DNA of 64,000 nt from JAKFWF01 sp963732635. Lineage in GTDB: Bacteria > Pseudomonadota > Alphaproteobacteria > Rhizobiales > Hyphomicrobiaceae. Under the pieces are notes generated by a model that was given only the letters and a program-made list of their open reading frames with translations, made no database searches and had not been told where the DNA came from. Shown here in pieces: positions 47,623 through 57,604 of this stretch. The stretch lies in NCBI GenBank assembly GCA_963732635.1, contig CAVTAL010000014.1, forward strand, positions 1-64,000. Direction: 5' to 3'. Position 1 is the stretch's first letter. Every line of letters begins with the position of its first letter. Both the position numbers and the translations under genes were made by a program.

Positions 47623-48855
47623 CTACACAAGCAGTTCGTTCAACGGCTCGACGCCTCGGCTGTCGGGGAAGACCTTCGACGCGAGCGCGCCTGCTGGAAT
47701 GCCAAGGTGGTCGCGCAGCACACCCTTGAACACCGCCCGCAAATCCATCGTCGGGTTGAGATCGCGGCCTTCGTAGAGATCCTTATCGGCGAGGCCCGGC
47801 CACTTGGCGAGAACGCGGCCTCCCTTGACCGCACCGCCAACCAGCAGCGATGCCATGCCGGTGCCGTGGTCGGTGCCCTCGGTGCCGTTGGTATGTGCCG
47901 TGCGGCCGAACTCCGTGACGATGACGACGACCGTGTCTTTCCAGGCCGGCCCCATGCCTTCGGCAAAGGCTTTGATCGCGGCATCGAGCCCGGCCAGGCG
48001 GGTGGCGAGTTGGCCCTGCACGGCGCCTTCGTTGGCGTGCGTATCCCAGCCATTGTAGCTCAGCGCCCCCACGCGCGGACCATCGGCGGCGGACAGGAAC
48101 TTCGCCGCCGTCTCCGCCGTCTCGATGAAATCGCGGAATGGCCGTGGCGGCTGGGGTTGCGTTGGCGCAGTGGCTTTTGCCGGCACCATGCCGACCTTAT
48201 CGATCTCAAGGCCCTCGGCGAAGGCTTTCGCCAGCTTCGGATCGGTCTGGCCATAGAGATCCATCAAGCGCGCGATGGTCGAGTCGCGCAGCTGGATGCC
48301 GTAGGCCTTCGGTATCCAGGTCATCACCGGCGCCGCCCCGCGCATCACCAGCGGGACCACCGCGCCCATCGCCAGACCCTTGGGATCGGCCTTGCCTGCA
48401 ACGGAAAGCCCCGAAAGCGCGCGATTAAGCCACCCGTCCTCGGTCCGTGTGACGCCGGGAAGACCGCTCTCCAACATGTCCTGGCCATCGAAATGTGATC
48501 GCCCTCGATAGGGCGTCGCCACCGCATGGAGCCCAAGCGCCTCGCGCTTCTGATAGAGCGAATGCAGGTACGGCATGGCGGCATTGAGCAAAAAGAAATC
48601 ATCGAGCGGCAAGCCCGGCGTCGGCCCCTCCTTCGACAACGCCAATCTTAGGCGGATGCGCTGGTAATCCGGATCGCCCACCGGCGCGATCATCGACAGC
48701 CCGTCCAGGCCACCACGTAGCACAATGGTCAACAGCCGCGGGTCGCGCGTACCGGCGATCGCGGCCTTCGGCACGAAGCCCCACAGCGCCAGGCTCGCGG
48801 TGCTGCCTTTGAGCAGTTGGCGGCGACTGAGGATTGAATGCTCGGTGCAGGACAT
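47623..48855 (-). CDS. Tat-exported DUF1501 protein
   Basis: 410 residues. Twin-arginine signal SRRQLLKGSTASLALWGF. Body has the DUF1501 hallmarks: IVLRGGLDGLSMIAPVGDPDY, HFDGQDMLESG, YNGWDTHANEG and VVIVTEFGRTAHTNGTEGTDHG, the alkaline-phosphatase/sulfatase-like metal region. Four bases after the DUF1800 stop, so co-translated. Converges with malic enzyme (18 bp). The activity is not established. Confidence 0.9.
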   Translation of the reverse strand: MSCTEHSILSRRQLLKGSTASLALWGFVPKAAIAGTRDPRLLTIVLRGGLDGLSMIAPVGDPDYQRIRLRLALSKEGPTPGLPLDDFFLLNAAMPYLHSLYQKREALGLHAVATPYRGRSHFDGQDMLESGLPGVTRTEDGWLNRALSGLSVAGKADPKGLAMGAVVPLVMRGAAPVMTWIPKAYGIQLRDSTIARLMDLYGQTDPKLAKAFAEGLEIDKVGMVPAKATAPTQPQPPRPFRDFIETAETAAKFLSAADGPRVGALSYNGWDTHANEGAVQGQLATRLAGLDAAIKAFAEGMGPAWKDTVVVIVTEFGRTAHTNGTEGTDHGTGMASLLVGGAVKGGRVLAKWPGLADKDLYEGRDLNPTMDLRAVFKGVLRDHLGIPAGALASKVFPDSRGVEPLNELLV

Positions 48856-48859
48856 GTTG

Positions 48860-50323
48860 CTATCTCCTCAGGAACTCGGGCGACATCACAAGCAATTCGA
48901 GCCCCTGCTCGCGCGTCTCGGCTCGCGCGATGGCCTGCCGGGTGTGCTCACCTAGCCCCGGCCCCAGCAGGTCGCTGGCGGCAATGCGCGGATCGGTCAA
49001 CCGGTCGACGTCGCGGGCCAGTCGCTCGGCGATCCGCAAGCGCTCGCGAATGGCAGATGGTCCCATCCAGGCATCGTCATCATCGGGCCAGCCCTTCGGC
49101 GAAGGCACTTGCCAGATCGGCTGGCCCAGGTGACCTGCGAGCCGCACCACCTCGCCGGGAGCTGGCTTCAAACCCAGCCCGCGAATGAGCGAGATCGTGA
49201 AGTCGTACGGCGGCACGATCTTGGCGGCCGGCGGTTCCCAGGCTTCCGGCGCCGAAACAAGCGCGCGCGTGACGGCGACCAGATCGCCGTCACTGTCGCG
49301 GAAGGTTTTCTCCAAGGTTGCGACCAGCGCGGCGGGCGGCTTGTCGGATACGAAATGGCGCGCCAACTTGGTGGCTATATGGCGCGCGGTCGCGGGGTGG
49401 CGGGCGAGATCGGCGAGCACCTTCTCGCCAGTGCGTTGACCCTCGTCAATGTACCGCTTGCCAGCGACGGTCCAGCTTCCAGGTTCGTGGCGGTTGGCTG
49501 CGAAGAAGAACTTGCCGGGCTCTGATTGGGGAATATTGGGCTGGCCAACCGCCCACCCCGTCAGCACGCGGGCAAGGTTGGTCACATCCTCCTGCCCATA
49601 GCCGCCGGCCACACCAAGAGTGTGCAGTTCGAGGATCTCCCGCGCCAAGTTCTCATTGAGGCCGACGCTGCGATTCTTGCCGGCGCGACTGTTCGGGCCC
49701 GTCGACACCTGGTTGTCGAGAAATATCAGCATCGCCGGATGTTGCTCGACGGCCTTGAGCATGTCGGCGAAGCGGCCGAGCACGTGCGGCCGGATCGCCT
49801 CGCGCTCGTAGCCGCCGGCAAGGCCGCGCACAGGCCCCTTGGCCGATGACACGCAGAAATGGTTCGACCAGAACATCACCAGCCGTTCGACCAGCGCGTT
49901 GTCGGTGCTGGAAGCCCGATCGATGCGTGCAGCCAGTTCCTCGACCAGAGCGTCGCGGCGCACTTGACCGGCGGTCGCATTCGGCAGCGAGATGGTCGGC
50001 TTGGGCGCGGCTGTAGGGGCCATCGGCGCGGGCACGGCCGACGCCATCGGTCGCGGCGGCTGGGTTGCCTTGGGCGATCCGGCATCCTTCGCGACCTCGT
50101 TGGCCAGCGCCCTGGCGAGGCGCTGCGCCATCTGCGCTTCCTGCGCTTCGGCGAACACCGCATGGCTCGGCTGCAGTTCGGGCTTGTCGAGCCGGGCCGA
50201 AGCCTTGTCCGCCAGTCCGGCCAGCAGAAAACCGCGCGGATCATTGGCGATCTTGAGCATGTCACCGGGCTTCGGGCCGAGACCGAACCGGCGCAGTGCG
50301 GTAACAGCGTCGTGCTGCGGCAT
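48860..50323 (-). CDS. DUF1800 domain protein
   Basis: 487 residues from MPQHDAVTALRRFGLGPKPG. Helical with the family blocks LVERLVMFWSNHFCVS, NLAREILELHTLGVAGGYGQ, and RHIATKLARHFVSDKPP. Partner of DUF1501 downstream; this pair occurs in many bacteria and may act on an exported polymer. A Pro/Ala-rich segment is at about 90-125. Function unknown. Confidence 0.9.
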   Translation of the reverse strand: MPQHDAVTALRRFGLGPKPGDMLKIANDPRGFLLAGLADKASARLDKPELQPSHAVFAEAQEAQMAQRLARALANEVAKDAGSPKATQPPRPMASAVPAPMAPTAAPKPTISLPNATAGQVRRDALVEELAARIDRASSTDNALVERLVMFWSNHFCVSSAKGPVRGLAGGYEREAIRPHVLGRFADMLKAVEQHPAMLIFLDNQVSTGPNSRAGKNRSVGLNENLAREILELHTLGVAGGYGQEDVTNLARVLTGWAVGQPNIPQSEPGKFFFAANRHEPGSWTVAGKRYIDEGQRTGEKVLADLARHPATARHIATKLARHFVSDKPPAALVATLEKTFRDSDGDLVAVTRALVSAPEAWEPPAAKIVPPYDFTISLIRGLGLKPAPGEVVRLAGHLGQPIWQVPSPKGWPDDDDAWMGPSAIRERLRIAERLARDVDRLTDPRIAASDLLGPGLGEHTRQAIARAETREQGLELLVMSPEFLRR

Positions 50324-50550
50324 GGACAGGCCCCTCGAAAACACTCGGATCGGGATCGGTGACGGTCGGCGCTCGCGTCCAGTTGTGCCAGCAGCCCGTT
50401 AGGACTGGCTTAACGAGACCAAACCGCGCCTTCCGTCGGACGCATCACGATATCAAGACCGGCACCTGGTGTTTTTTAATGACCAATGCCGCGACACCCT
50501 GCAAACTGGTTTGGCGGAACGCGGCAGCAGCGACAGGACGATTAGCTCTT

Positions 50551-52725
50551 ATGGCCATCGAGATCATTTCTGAAGCTGACGCCCGCCGCCTGGAAGAAGA
50601 GCTCGATCCCGAGATCAGTTTTCGCAAGATGGCCCGAGGCCCCGGCCTGCTGGTCGGTGGCCTGCTGCTCGCGCTGTCGTGCTTCCACTACTACACGGCG
50701 GGCTTCGGCCTGCTCGAGGAGACCACCCATCGCGGCATCCATCTCGCGTTCGTCATCGGCCTGATTTTCCTCGTATTCTCTTTCTTGCCGGGCAAGGGCC
50801 GCGTCGTGCAGCCTTCGAGCGCGTTAGCGCCGGGCGGCATTCCAATTATCGACTGGGTGCTCTGCATCGCGGCAGCGGTGGCTAGTCTCTATGTGCCTTA
50901 TGTGTTCCACGACCTTGCCGACCGGGTCGGTAATCCGAGCACCCTCGACGTCGTGATGGGCTCGATCATCATCGTCGTCCTGTTGGAAGCGACGCGGCGC
51001 TCGATCGGTTGGGGCCTGCCGATCATCGCCATCTTCTCGATCATTTATGCAATTTTCGGCCGCTGGTTCCCCGGCATCTTCCTGCATCCGGGTTCGAGCT
51101 GGAGCAACCTCGTCAATCACCTGTACCTCACCAGTCAAGGCGTCTACGGCGTCGCCCTGGGCGTTGTCGCGACCTACGTATTTCATTTCGTGCTGTTCGG
51201 CGTGCTCGCAACCAAGATCGGGTTGGGCCGGTTGTTCCTCGGCGTCGCAGCATCGGTTGCAGGCCGCTATGCGGGCGGGCCGGCGAAGGTGTCGATTTTC
51301 GGCTCGGCGCTGTTTGGCATGATCTCAGGCTCGTCAGTCGCCAACACCGTTACCGTCGGCTCGCTCACCATCCCGATGATGATCCGGCTCGGTTATCAGC
51401 GCCATTTCGCAGCCGCCGTCGAGAGCACGGCTGCGACCGGCGGCCAAATCACGCCGCCCATCATGGGTGCCGCCGCCTTCCTGATGGTCGAATTCCTGAA
51501 CCTGCCCTATGGCACCATCGTCATTGCCGCGATCGTGCCGGCCTTCATGCACTTCTTCGGCGTGCTCATGCAGGTTCATTTCGAAGCCAAGAAGACCGGC
51601 ATGCGTGGCCTGACCGACGCCGAGATCCCGAAGCTCTCCGAAGTGTTTGCCCGCGACTGGCCGACGATTGCACCACTGCTGGCGCTGATCGTGGTTCTGT
51701 TCACTGGCTACACGCCTTATCTCGCGGCGTTCTGGGGAATAACCGGGTGCATGCTGCTGGCCCTGGCGGCCAATCGTACGATCGCGAGCGTGGTATTCGC
51801 CGTGACGCTGTGCGGGGCGGCAATCCTCGGACTACTACGCGAACAACTGGCCATCGGCCCACTTGAGATCAGCGTCAATTTCATTCTGCTGTCGATTGCG
51901 ATCGGCTTCATGGCGCACGGCCTGATGACCCGCAAGGACGGGCGCGAGCAGGCCAATGATCTGGCCGACGCCTTCATCATGGGCGCCAAGTACGCGATTG
52001 GCGTCGGCGCGGCGGCGGCCACCGTCGGCATCATCGTCGGTGTCGTCACATTGACCGGCGTCGGCTTCAAGATCTCGTTCATCGTCACGTCGCTCGCGCA
52101 AACCATGGCGGATGCCACGCTCGGTTTCTTGCCCTTCCTGCCATTCGACATGAAGAGCGCGACGCTGTTCTACACGCTCATTCTGACGGCGATCGTGTGC
52201 ATCCTGCTCGGCTGCGGCGTGCCGACCACGGCGACCTACATCATCATGGTGACGGTGGCGGCGCCGACGCTCGGCCTGCTTGGCGTCGCGCCGCTGGTCG
52301 CGCACTTCTTCGTATTCTACTACGGCGTGCTCGCCGACGTAACGCCACCGGTCGCGATCGCCGCCTATGCCGGCGCCAGCATGGCCGGCGCCGATCCGTT
52401 CAAGACCGGCAATACCGCCTTCCGCCTCGCGCTTGGCAAGGTGCTCGTGCCGTTCGTATTCGTGTTTCAGCCGTCGATGCTGATCATGGTGCAAGGCTTC
52501 ACCTGGAGCGCCTTCTTCGCCTCGACCATCGGCTGCATGCTTTCGATCACGGCGCTGTCGGCGGTGTTCACGCGCTATGCGCTGGCGCCGCTCGTTTGGT
52601 GGGAATGCGTGATCCTGTGCGCGGCCGCCGTACCGATGATCGCTGCCTCATGGCCCAACATCGCGGTCGGTCTCCTGATCGCATCGCCAGTGATATTCAG
52701 ACAAGTGATCGCCAGCCGCGGTTAA
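50551..52725 (+). CDS. Fused TRAP transporter permease (DctQM, TAXI type)
   Basis: 724 residues from MAIEIISEADARRLEEELDP. About sixteen membrane segments: four DctQ-like, then a DctM unit with KVSIFGSALFGMISGSSVANTV, GGQITPPIMGAAAFLMVE, GCGVPTTATYIIMVT and DVTPPVAIAAYAGASMAG. Such fusions pair with a TAXI receptor, which is not found here. The upstream frame to 50359 is not protein-like. Substrate unknown (carboxylate). Confidence 0.93.
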   Translation: MAIEIISEADARRLEEELDPEISFRKMARGPGLLVGGLLLALSCFHYYTAGFGLLEETTHRGIHLAFVIGLIFLVFSFLPGKGRVVQPSSALAPGGIPIIDWVLCIAAAVASLYVPYVFHDLADRVGNPSTLDVVMGSIIIVVLLEATRRSIGWGLPIIAIFSIIYAIFGRWFPGIFLHPGSSWSNLVNHLYLTSQGVYGVALGVVATYVFHFVLFGVLATKIGLGRLFLGVAASVAGRYAGGPAKVSIFGSALFGMISGSSVANTVTVGSLTIPMMIRLGYQRHFAAAVESTAATGGQITPPIMGAAAFLMVEFLNLPYGTIVIAAIVPAFMHFFGVLMQVHFEAKKTGMRGLTDAEIPKLSEVFARDWPTIAPLLALIVVLFTGYTPYLAAFWGITGCMLLALAANRTIASVVFAVTLCGAAILGLLREQLAIGPLEISVNFILLSIAIGFMAHGLMTRKDGREQANDLADAFIMGAKYAIGVGAAAATVGIIVGVVTLTGVGFKISFIVTSLAQTMADATLGFLPFLPFDMKSATLFYTLILTAIVCILLGCGVPTTATYIIMVTVAAPTLGLLGVAPLVAHFFVFYYGVLADVTPPVAIAAYAGASMAGADPFKTGNTAFRLALGKVLVPFVFVFQPSMLIMVQGFTWSAFFASTIGCMLSITALSAVFTRYALAPLVWWECVILCAAAVPMIAASWPNIAVGLLIASPVIFRQVIASRG

Positions 52726-52751
52726 GGCTTTGTTAAGCAACCCTGCGCATG

Positions 52752-52782
52752 CTCTCCGGCTACCTGTACCGCGTCCGGAGAG
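52752..52782 (+). promoter_or_regulatory. Hairpin sequestering the SD of the 52789 gene
   Basis: CTCTCCGG (52752-52759) is a perfect complement of CCGGAGAG (52775-52782), loop 15 bases. The right arm contains the GGAGAG SD, which ends 6 bases before the ATG at 52789. It could restrain translation until opened. Confidence 0.5.
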
Positions 52783-52788
52783 TTCATT

Positions 52789-53154
52789 ATGCGTCGACTA
52801 TTGCCCGCTCACCCGCTCGTCCTCGTTGGCCTCGGCTTGGCCGGTCTGGCGGCATTGACCGCCTCGGACGCATCGGCGAAGAGAATACGCCTCGGTGGCG
52901 GTCATCCCGTCGTCACGGCGAAGCCGAACGCCAATTCGGCAAGCACAGCGCCCGCCGCGGCAACGACAGCCCCAGCAGCAGTGGGCAATTCGAAAGACCG
53001 GGAAGCCGAGCAGGCAGCGGCCATCCAACGCGCACAGGCCAAGCTCGCGGCCGAACGTGGCACCGGTGGAACGACCACGACCTTCGTCAGCGAGCAGGTC
53101 AATACCAGCGCCAGCGGCAATACCTTGGTCTGCATCGCCGGTTGCTACAAATAG
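52789..53154 (+). CDS. Small secreted protein of unknown family
   Basis: 121 residues. Signal peptide about 1-30 (ends DASAKR). Low-complexity Ala/Thr/Asn segment (about 43-65), a charged helix (KDREAEQAAAIQRAQAKLAA), then a Thr-rich tail with two cysteines (LVCIAGCYK) at the C-terminus. The SD lies in a hairpin. Separate from the GGT gene by 113 bp. Confidence 0.6.
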   Translation: MRRLLPAHPLVLVGLGLAGLAALTASDASAKRIRLGGGHPVVTAKPNANSASTAPAAATTAPAAVGNSKDREAEQAAAIQRAQAKLAAERGTGGTTTTFVSEQVNTSASGNTLVCIAGCYK

Positions 53155-53267
53155 CGCCACGGGGCGCGGTTCCCAGTGTTCCCAGTCAGCCTTTTTATGG
53201 CGGCGAAGGGCATCGACGGTGCTATAATCGGCCTTCCCAGCAGGAAGCCCCGAGAGCGCCGCACACC

Positions 53268-55089
53268 ATGTCGTTCGTCAATCCCAATCAATTCACGACC
53301 CGCCCCGAGATCGACGGCACGTTTGGTGTCGCGGCGACCACGCACTGGATCGCGACCGCCGTCGCCATGGGCATCCTGGAGCGCGGCGGCAACGCCTTCG
53401 ATGCCGGCGTCGCGGCGGCCTTCACGCTGCAGGTGGTGGAACCGCATCTGAACGGTCCCGGCGGCGACGTGCCGGTGATCCTGTTCGATCAGAAGCAGCA
53501 CAAGGGGGCGAGTGCCCCGACAATTGTGTGCGGTCAGGGCCCGGCGCCAGCCGGCGCCACGATCGCGCACTATCGCGGCCATCTCGGCCTCGACATCATT
53601 CCCGGCACCGGTCTGCTTGCCGCCTGCATTCCCGGCACCTTCGACACCTACATGCTGATCCTCGAACAGCACGGCACCATGCATCTGCGCGACGTGCTCG
53701 AAGCCGCCATCGGTTACGCCCGGCATGGCCATCCGCTGGTCGAGCGCGCGGTGGCGACGATCGACACCGTCAAGGATCTGTTCCGCGACCACTGGCCGAC
53801 CTCGGCCGAGGTCTATCTGCCGGGGGCCAAGGTGCCGAAGCAGGGCACGTTGTTCCGTAACATTCGCCACGCCGAAACCTACGAGCGCATCCTTGACGAG
53901 GCCGAAGCCGGAGGCGGCGGTCGCGAGGCGGTGATCCGGCGCGCGCGCAAGGTTTGGAGCCAGGGCTTTGTCGCCGAAGCGATCGACAAGTTCTGCCGCG
54001 ACACGGAAGTCATGGACGTCAGTGGCCGTCGTCATCGCGGCGTGCTCACCGGTCAGGACATGGCGAATTGGCAGCCGACTGTCGAAGCTCCCGTGCATCT
54101 CGACTACAAAGGCCTGCGCGTGTTCAAGCCGGGACCGTGGACGCAAGGCCCCGTGCTGCTGCAGCAATTGGCGCTGCTCAAGGGCTACGACCTCGACAAG
54201 CTCGCGCCGACCGATCCGGACTTCATCCACCTCGTCATCGAGGCCGCAAAACTCGCCTATGCCGACCGCGAGAAGTTCTATGGCGACCCGCTGTTCGCCG
54301 ACGTACCGATGGACGCGCTGCTGAGCGACGCCTACAACGCCGATCGCCGTCGCCTGATCGATCCGGCGAGCGCCAACATGGAGCAGCGGCCAGGCACCAT
54401 CACGGGCTTTGGCGGCGACGTCATCATCAAGGGTACATCGGAAGGCCGCACGGCGGTCAGCGCTTCCGGCGCCGGCGAGCCGACCGTCGGCCGCATGGGC
54501 GAAGTCGCGAGGCGACACCGTCCACATCGACATCATCGACAAGGCCGGCAACATGTTCTCGGCGACGCCGTCGGGCGGCTGGCTGCAATCGTCGCCAGTA
54601 ATCCCGGCGCTCGGTTTTCCGCTCGGCTCCCGCGCCCAGATGTTCTGGCTGGAAGACGGCCAGCCCGGCACGCTGATGCCTGGAAAAAGACCGCGCTCGA
54701 CGCTGTCGGTCGGCATGGCCTTCCGCGACGGCACACCGTACATGAGCTGGGGCACGCCCGGCGGCGACCAGCAGGACCAGTGGTCGACGCAATTGCTGTT
54801 GCGTCACGTCCATTGGGGCATGAACCTGCAAGAGGCGATCGACGCGCCGGCATGGCACATCGAGCATTTCCCGGCCTCGTTCTGGCCGCGAGCCGCCCGT
54901 CCCGGCGTGGTCGCGCTCGAGGATCGTTTGCCGAAGGCCACGATCGACGAGTTGAAGCGTCGCGGTCACAAAGTCGAGATCAGCGGCACCTGGAGCGAAG
55001 GCCGGCTGACCGCCGCCAGTCAGGACGGTCCGCGCCGCAAGGCCGCCGCCAACCCGCGCGGCATGCAAGGCTACGCGGCCGGGCGATAA
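53268..55089 (+). CDS. ggt: Gamma-glutamyltransferase (frameshift near 54511)
   Basis: Self-cleaving Ntn hydrolase that transfers or hydrolyses gamma-glutamyl groups. Large-subunit blocks: HWIATAVAMGILERGGNAFD, VEPHLNGPGGDVP, FIHLVIEAAKLAYADREKFYG. One base is lost near 54511; restored, the small subunit starts at the threonine in GDTVHIDIIDKAGNM (nucleophile) followed by PSGGWLQSSPVIPALGFPLG. About 606 residues. No signal peptide, so this is the cytoplasmic YwrD-like type. Confidence 0.87.
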
Positions 55090-55164
55090 GGCCGGCTGAT
55101 TTGGATCATCGCGCCATTTCGTGCATGATGGCGCGTCGCACGCTCGACACGAACCGGGAGACCG

Positions 55165-55929
55165 ATGCACCTCGACGTCACCGATCTCAGGGATTTCTAC
55201 GCCCGCCCCCTCGGCCAGATCGCCCGCCGCGTGCTGGCGCGCCGTATTCGCGAGCGTTGGCCGAGCGTTGGTGGCCAGACGTTGATCGGATTGGGCTTCG
55301 CCTCGCCTTTCCTCGGTGCGTTCAGAGGCGAGGCCCGCCGCATCGGCGCGCTGATGCCCGCTTCGCAAGGCGCGATGATCTGGCCGCCGAACGGCGACAC
55401 GATGAGTGTGCTGGTCGACGAGGAGCGGCTGCCGCTGCCCGACAATTCCGTCGACCGGCTGCTGTGCGTGCACTGCCTCGAGGTCGCCGAACGCATCCGT
55501 CCGCTCCTGCGCGAGATCTGGCGAGTGCTCGCCCCCGACGGCCGCTTGTTGATGATCGTGCCCAGCCGCCGCAGCATGTGGGCACGCCGCGACAACACAC
55601 CATTCGGGCACGGCCGGCCCTATAGCCGAGGGCAGCTCGAAAAGCTGCTGGCGGACGCGCTGTTTACACCGATCAACTGGACGCACGCCCTGCACATGCC
55701 GCCGATCGAGCGGCGTTTCATTCTTCGTTCCGCATCGAGCTTCGAGCGTCTCGGCGCCCGCGTGACGCCGACGTTTGGTGGCGTCATTATCGTCGAGGCC
55801 AAGAAGGAAGTGATGGCGCCGATCGGTTCGGGCCTCGAAGTCGCCCGCAAGGTGCCAGTTCGCGGGACGCTGGTCACCGCCGACGGCAAGCGGGTTGCAC
55901 TTCGCAAACGGCGCGCTAACCGCGATTGA
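55165..55929 (+). CDS. SAM-dependent methyltransferase-like protein
   Basis: 254 residues. Class I methyltransferase fold: GQTLIGLGFASPFLGAFR (motif I, an atypical glycine loop), LPLPDNSVDRLLCVHCLEVA (motif II/III region) and REIWRVLAPDGRLLMIVPSR (motif IV-like, as in Methyltransf_11). A basic tail follows. Target unknown. Converges with the XRE gene, sharing 14 bp. Confidence 0.8.
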   Translation: MHLDVTDLRDFYARPLGQIARRVLARRIRERWPSVGGQTLIGLGFASPFLGAFRGEARRIGALMPASQGAMIWPPNGDTMSVLVDEERLPLPDNSVDRLLCVHCLEVAERIRPLLREIWRVLAPDGRLLMIVPSRRSMWARRDNTPFGHGRPYSRGQLEKLLADALFTPINWTHALHMPPIERRFILRSASSFERLGARVTPTFGGVIIVEAKKEVMAPIGSGLEVARKVPVRGTLVTADGKRVALRKRRANRD

Positions 55930-56359
55930 TTGTCGTCTTGCCCGGAGGCTGGGCCGGAACTTGGGCCGGAACTGGGGCCGTTGTCGGCGCGGTGTAAAGC
56001 CGGCGCGCCAACCAATCCTGGGCTTCGGCGATCTCGGCCGGCGTCAGCCGTTCCAGCAGCTGGATCGCATGATTGAGTTCCTCGGCCCGATCGGGCTGCT
56101 CGGCGGCGAGATCTGACACGCTGACGCCCATCGCCGCCGCCAGTCGTCGCACGACCAGGAGCGAGGCATTGCCGGCGCCGCGCTCCATCTCGGCGAGGTA
56201 TCGCTCCGACACCCCCGACGCCAACGACAGCACCTTGCGCGACATCGCCCGGCGCGAGCGGATCAACCGCAAGCGCTCGCCGATCCGCGCCAGGTACTCT
56301 TCCTCGGCCGGCTCGTTGCCACGCCGTGGTTCAGCCTGCGTCTCGTTGGGTCTTGCCAT
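55916..56359 (-). CDS. XRE-family regulator (BzdR/BoxR-like HTH without kinase domain)
   Basis: 147 residues from MARPNETQAEPRRGN. The helix-turn-helix is at about 27-80: GERLRLIRSRRAMSRKVLSL, GVSERYLAEMERGAGNASLL. A linker follows as in BzdR/BoxR-type regulators, which normally carry a shikimate-kinase-like domain for sensing aromatic-CoA. Here a proline-rich tail (VPAQVPAQPPG) ends the protein instead. The target is unknown; opposite to the methyltransferase. Confidence 0.75.
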   Translation of the reverse strand: MARPNETQAEPRRGNEPAEEEYLARIGERLRLIRSRRAMSRKVLSLASGVSERYLAEMERGAGNASLLVVRRLAAAMGVSVSDLAAEQPDRAEELNHAIQLLERLTPAEIAEAQDWLARRLYTAPTTAPVPAQVPAQPPGKTTINRG

Positions 56360-56574
56360 GCTTGTCCGAACCCGCCTCTCGCACCGCGCCATTTTATGGT
56401 GCGTCGCACAATTACACCAGCGGAAGTTTGCGTCGAAGACATGACAAGGTCTTTGCAATTGCTGAAATATAGTGCAGTCGCGGCGCCCGCCTGCGGGGTT
56501 TTACAAGCGCACGGCGACCGGCATACGATTGCATTTCGAGCCAATATGGCTGGCACCAATGACGAGGCTTCGAG

Positions 56575-57435
56575 ATGTCCAAACGGCCGCATTCCATCGC
56601 CCCTCAAGACGCGGCCGCGCGTCGTGCCATCAAGCCCCTCGTATGCTACCCGGTCGAATCGCTGGCGGCCTACGACGAGGCATTCTACGAGGCCGCGCGC
56701 GCCAGCATGTCCAAGGTCTCCGAGTTGATCGTGCCGCCGCGCGACGGCCGCACCTTCGAGGTTCCGGCCGGCCATCTGTTCCGCATCGCAAGCATCGAGG
56801 GCCCGCAGGTCGGCGACCTCAATTTGTGGAATGCGCATGACCTCACCGAGCGGTTCTTCAGCGGCAAGACCCGTGCTCTGCACGCGACCCACGTCAGCAC
56901 CGGCGACCGGCTATGGAGCACGCTGCCGAACCTGCGCCCGATGGCGACCATCACCCACGACACCCTCGACTGGTACGGCTGGGACGAGTTCGGCGGCGGC
57001 ATCCACGATGTCATCGGCACGCGCTGCGATCCCTACACCAACAAGCTCTTGAGCGGCGGCGAGTATCATTATTGCTGTCACTCGAACCTGACGCGGGCGC
57101 TGGCCAAGGGCCGCAACCTCCCGCTCGCCGAGGCGGAAATGCACGTCCACGACGTGCTCAACGTGTTCATGTGCACCGGCTTCACCCGCGATACGCACCA
57201 GTACTTCATGAAGGCGAGCCCGGTGCGGCCCGGCGACTTCATCGAGTTCTTCGCCGAGATCGATCTGCTTGGCGGCCTCTCGGCCTGCCCCGGCGGCGAT
57301 TGCAGCGCCACCCATTCCGGCGACGTCGCCCAATGCTATCCGCTGAAAGTCGAGATCTACAAGCCGGCCGACGGCGCACTGAAAGGCTGGAAATCGCCGC
57401 CGCGCAATGCCTACTCGCGCAGTCATGGGGTGTGA
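56575..57435 (+). CDS. DUF1989 urea-carboxylase-associated family protein
   Basis: 286 residues. Aminomethyltransferase-like or cupin-like DUF1989 fold: IVPPRDGRTFEVPAGHLFRI, GPQVGDLNLWNAHDL, HYCCHSNLTRAL, MHVHDVLNVFMCTGF and CSATHSGDVAQCYPL, including conserved Cys/His clusters. The family is associated with urea/guanidine use, but no carboxylase lies here. Monocistronic in this window. Confidence 0.85.
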   Translation: MSKRPHSIAPQDAAARRAIKPLVCYPVESLAAYDEAFYEAARASMSKVSELIVPPRDGRTFEVPAGHLFRIASIEGPQVGDLNLWNAHDLTERFFSGKTRALHATHVSTGDRLWSTLPNLRPMATITHDTLDWYGWDEFGGGIHDVIGTRCDPYTNKLLSGGEYHYCCHSNLTRALAKGRNLPLAEAEMHVHDVLNVFMCTGFTRDTHQYFMKASPVRPGDFIEFFAEIDLLGGLSACPGGDCSATHSGDVAQCYPLKVEIYKPADGALKGWKSPPRNAYSRSHGV

Positions 57436-57604
57436 TGACTTGCCGCCGCGGGAGGCATGCATTGGATGATATCGGGACGCGCATTCATCATAACAATTAA
57501 CGACTTGTATCGATGTCCTAGCAATGCGTCCGAGTTGCGGGCACGATTGAGTTGGTCACGCGCGTGCGCTGGCGTGACAAACCGCTAGTTTTCGCGAGTT
57601 CGAA

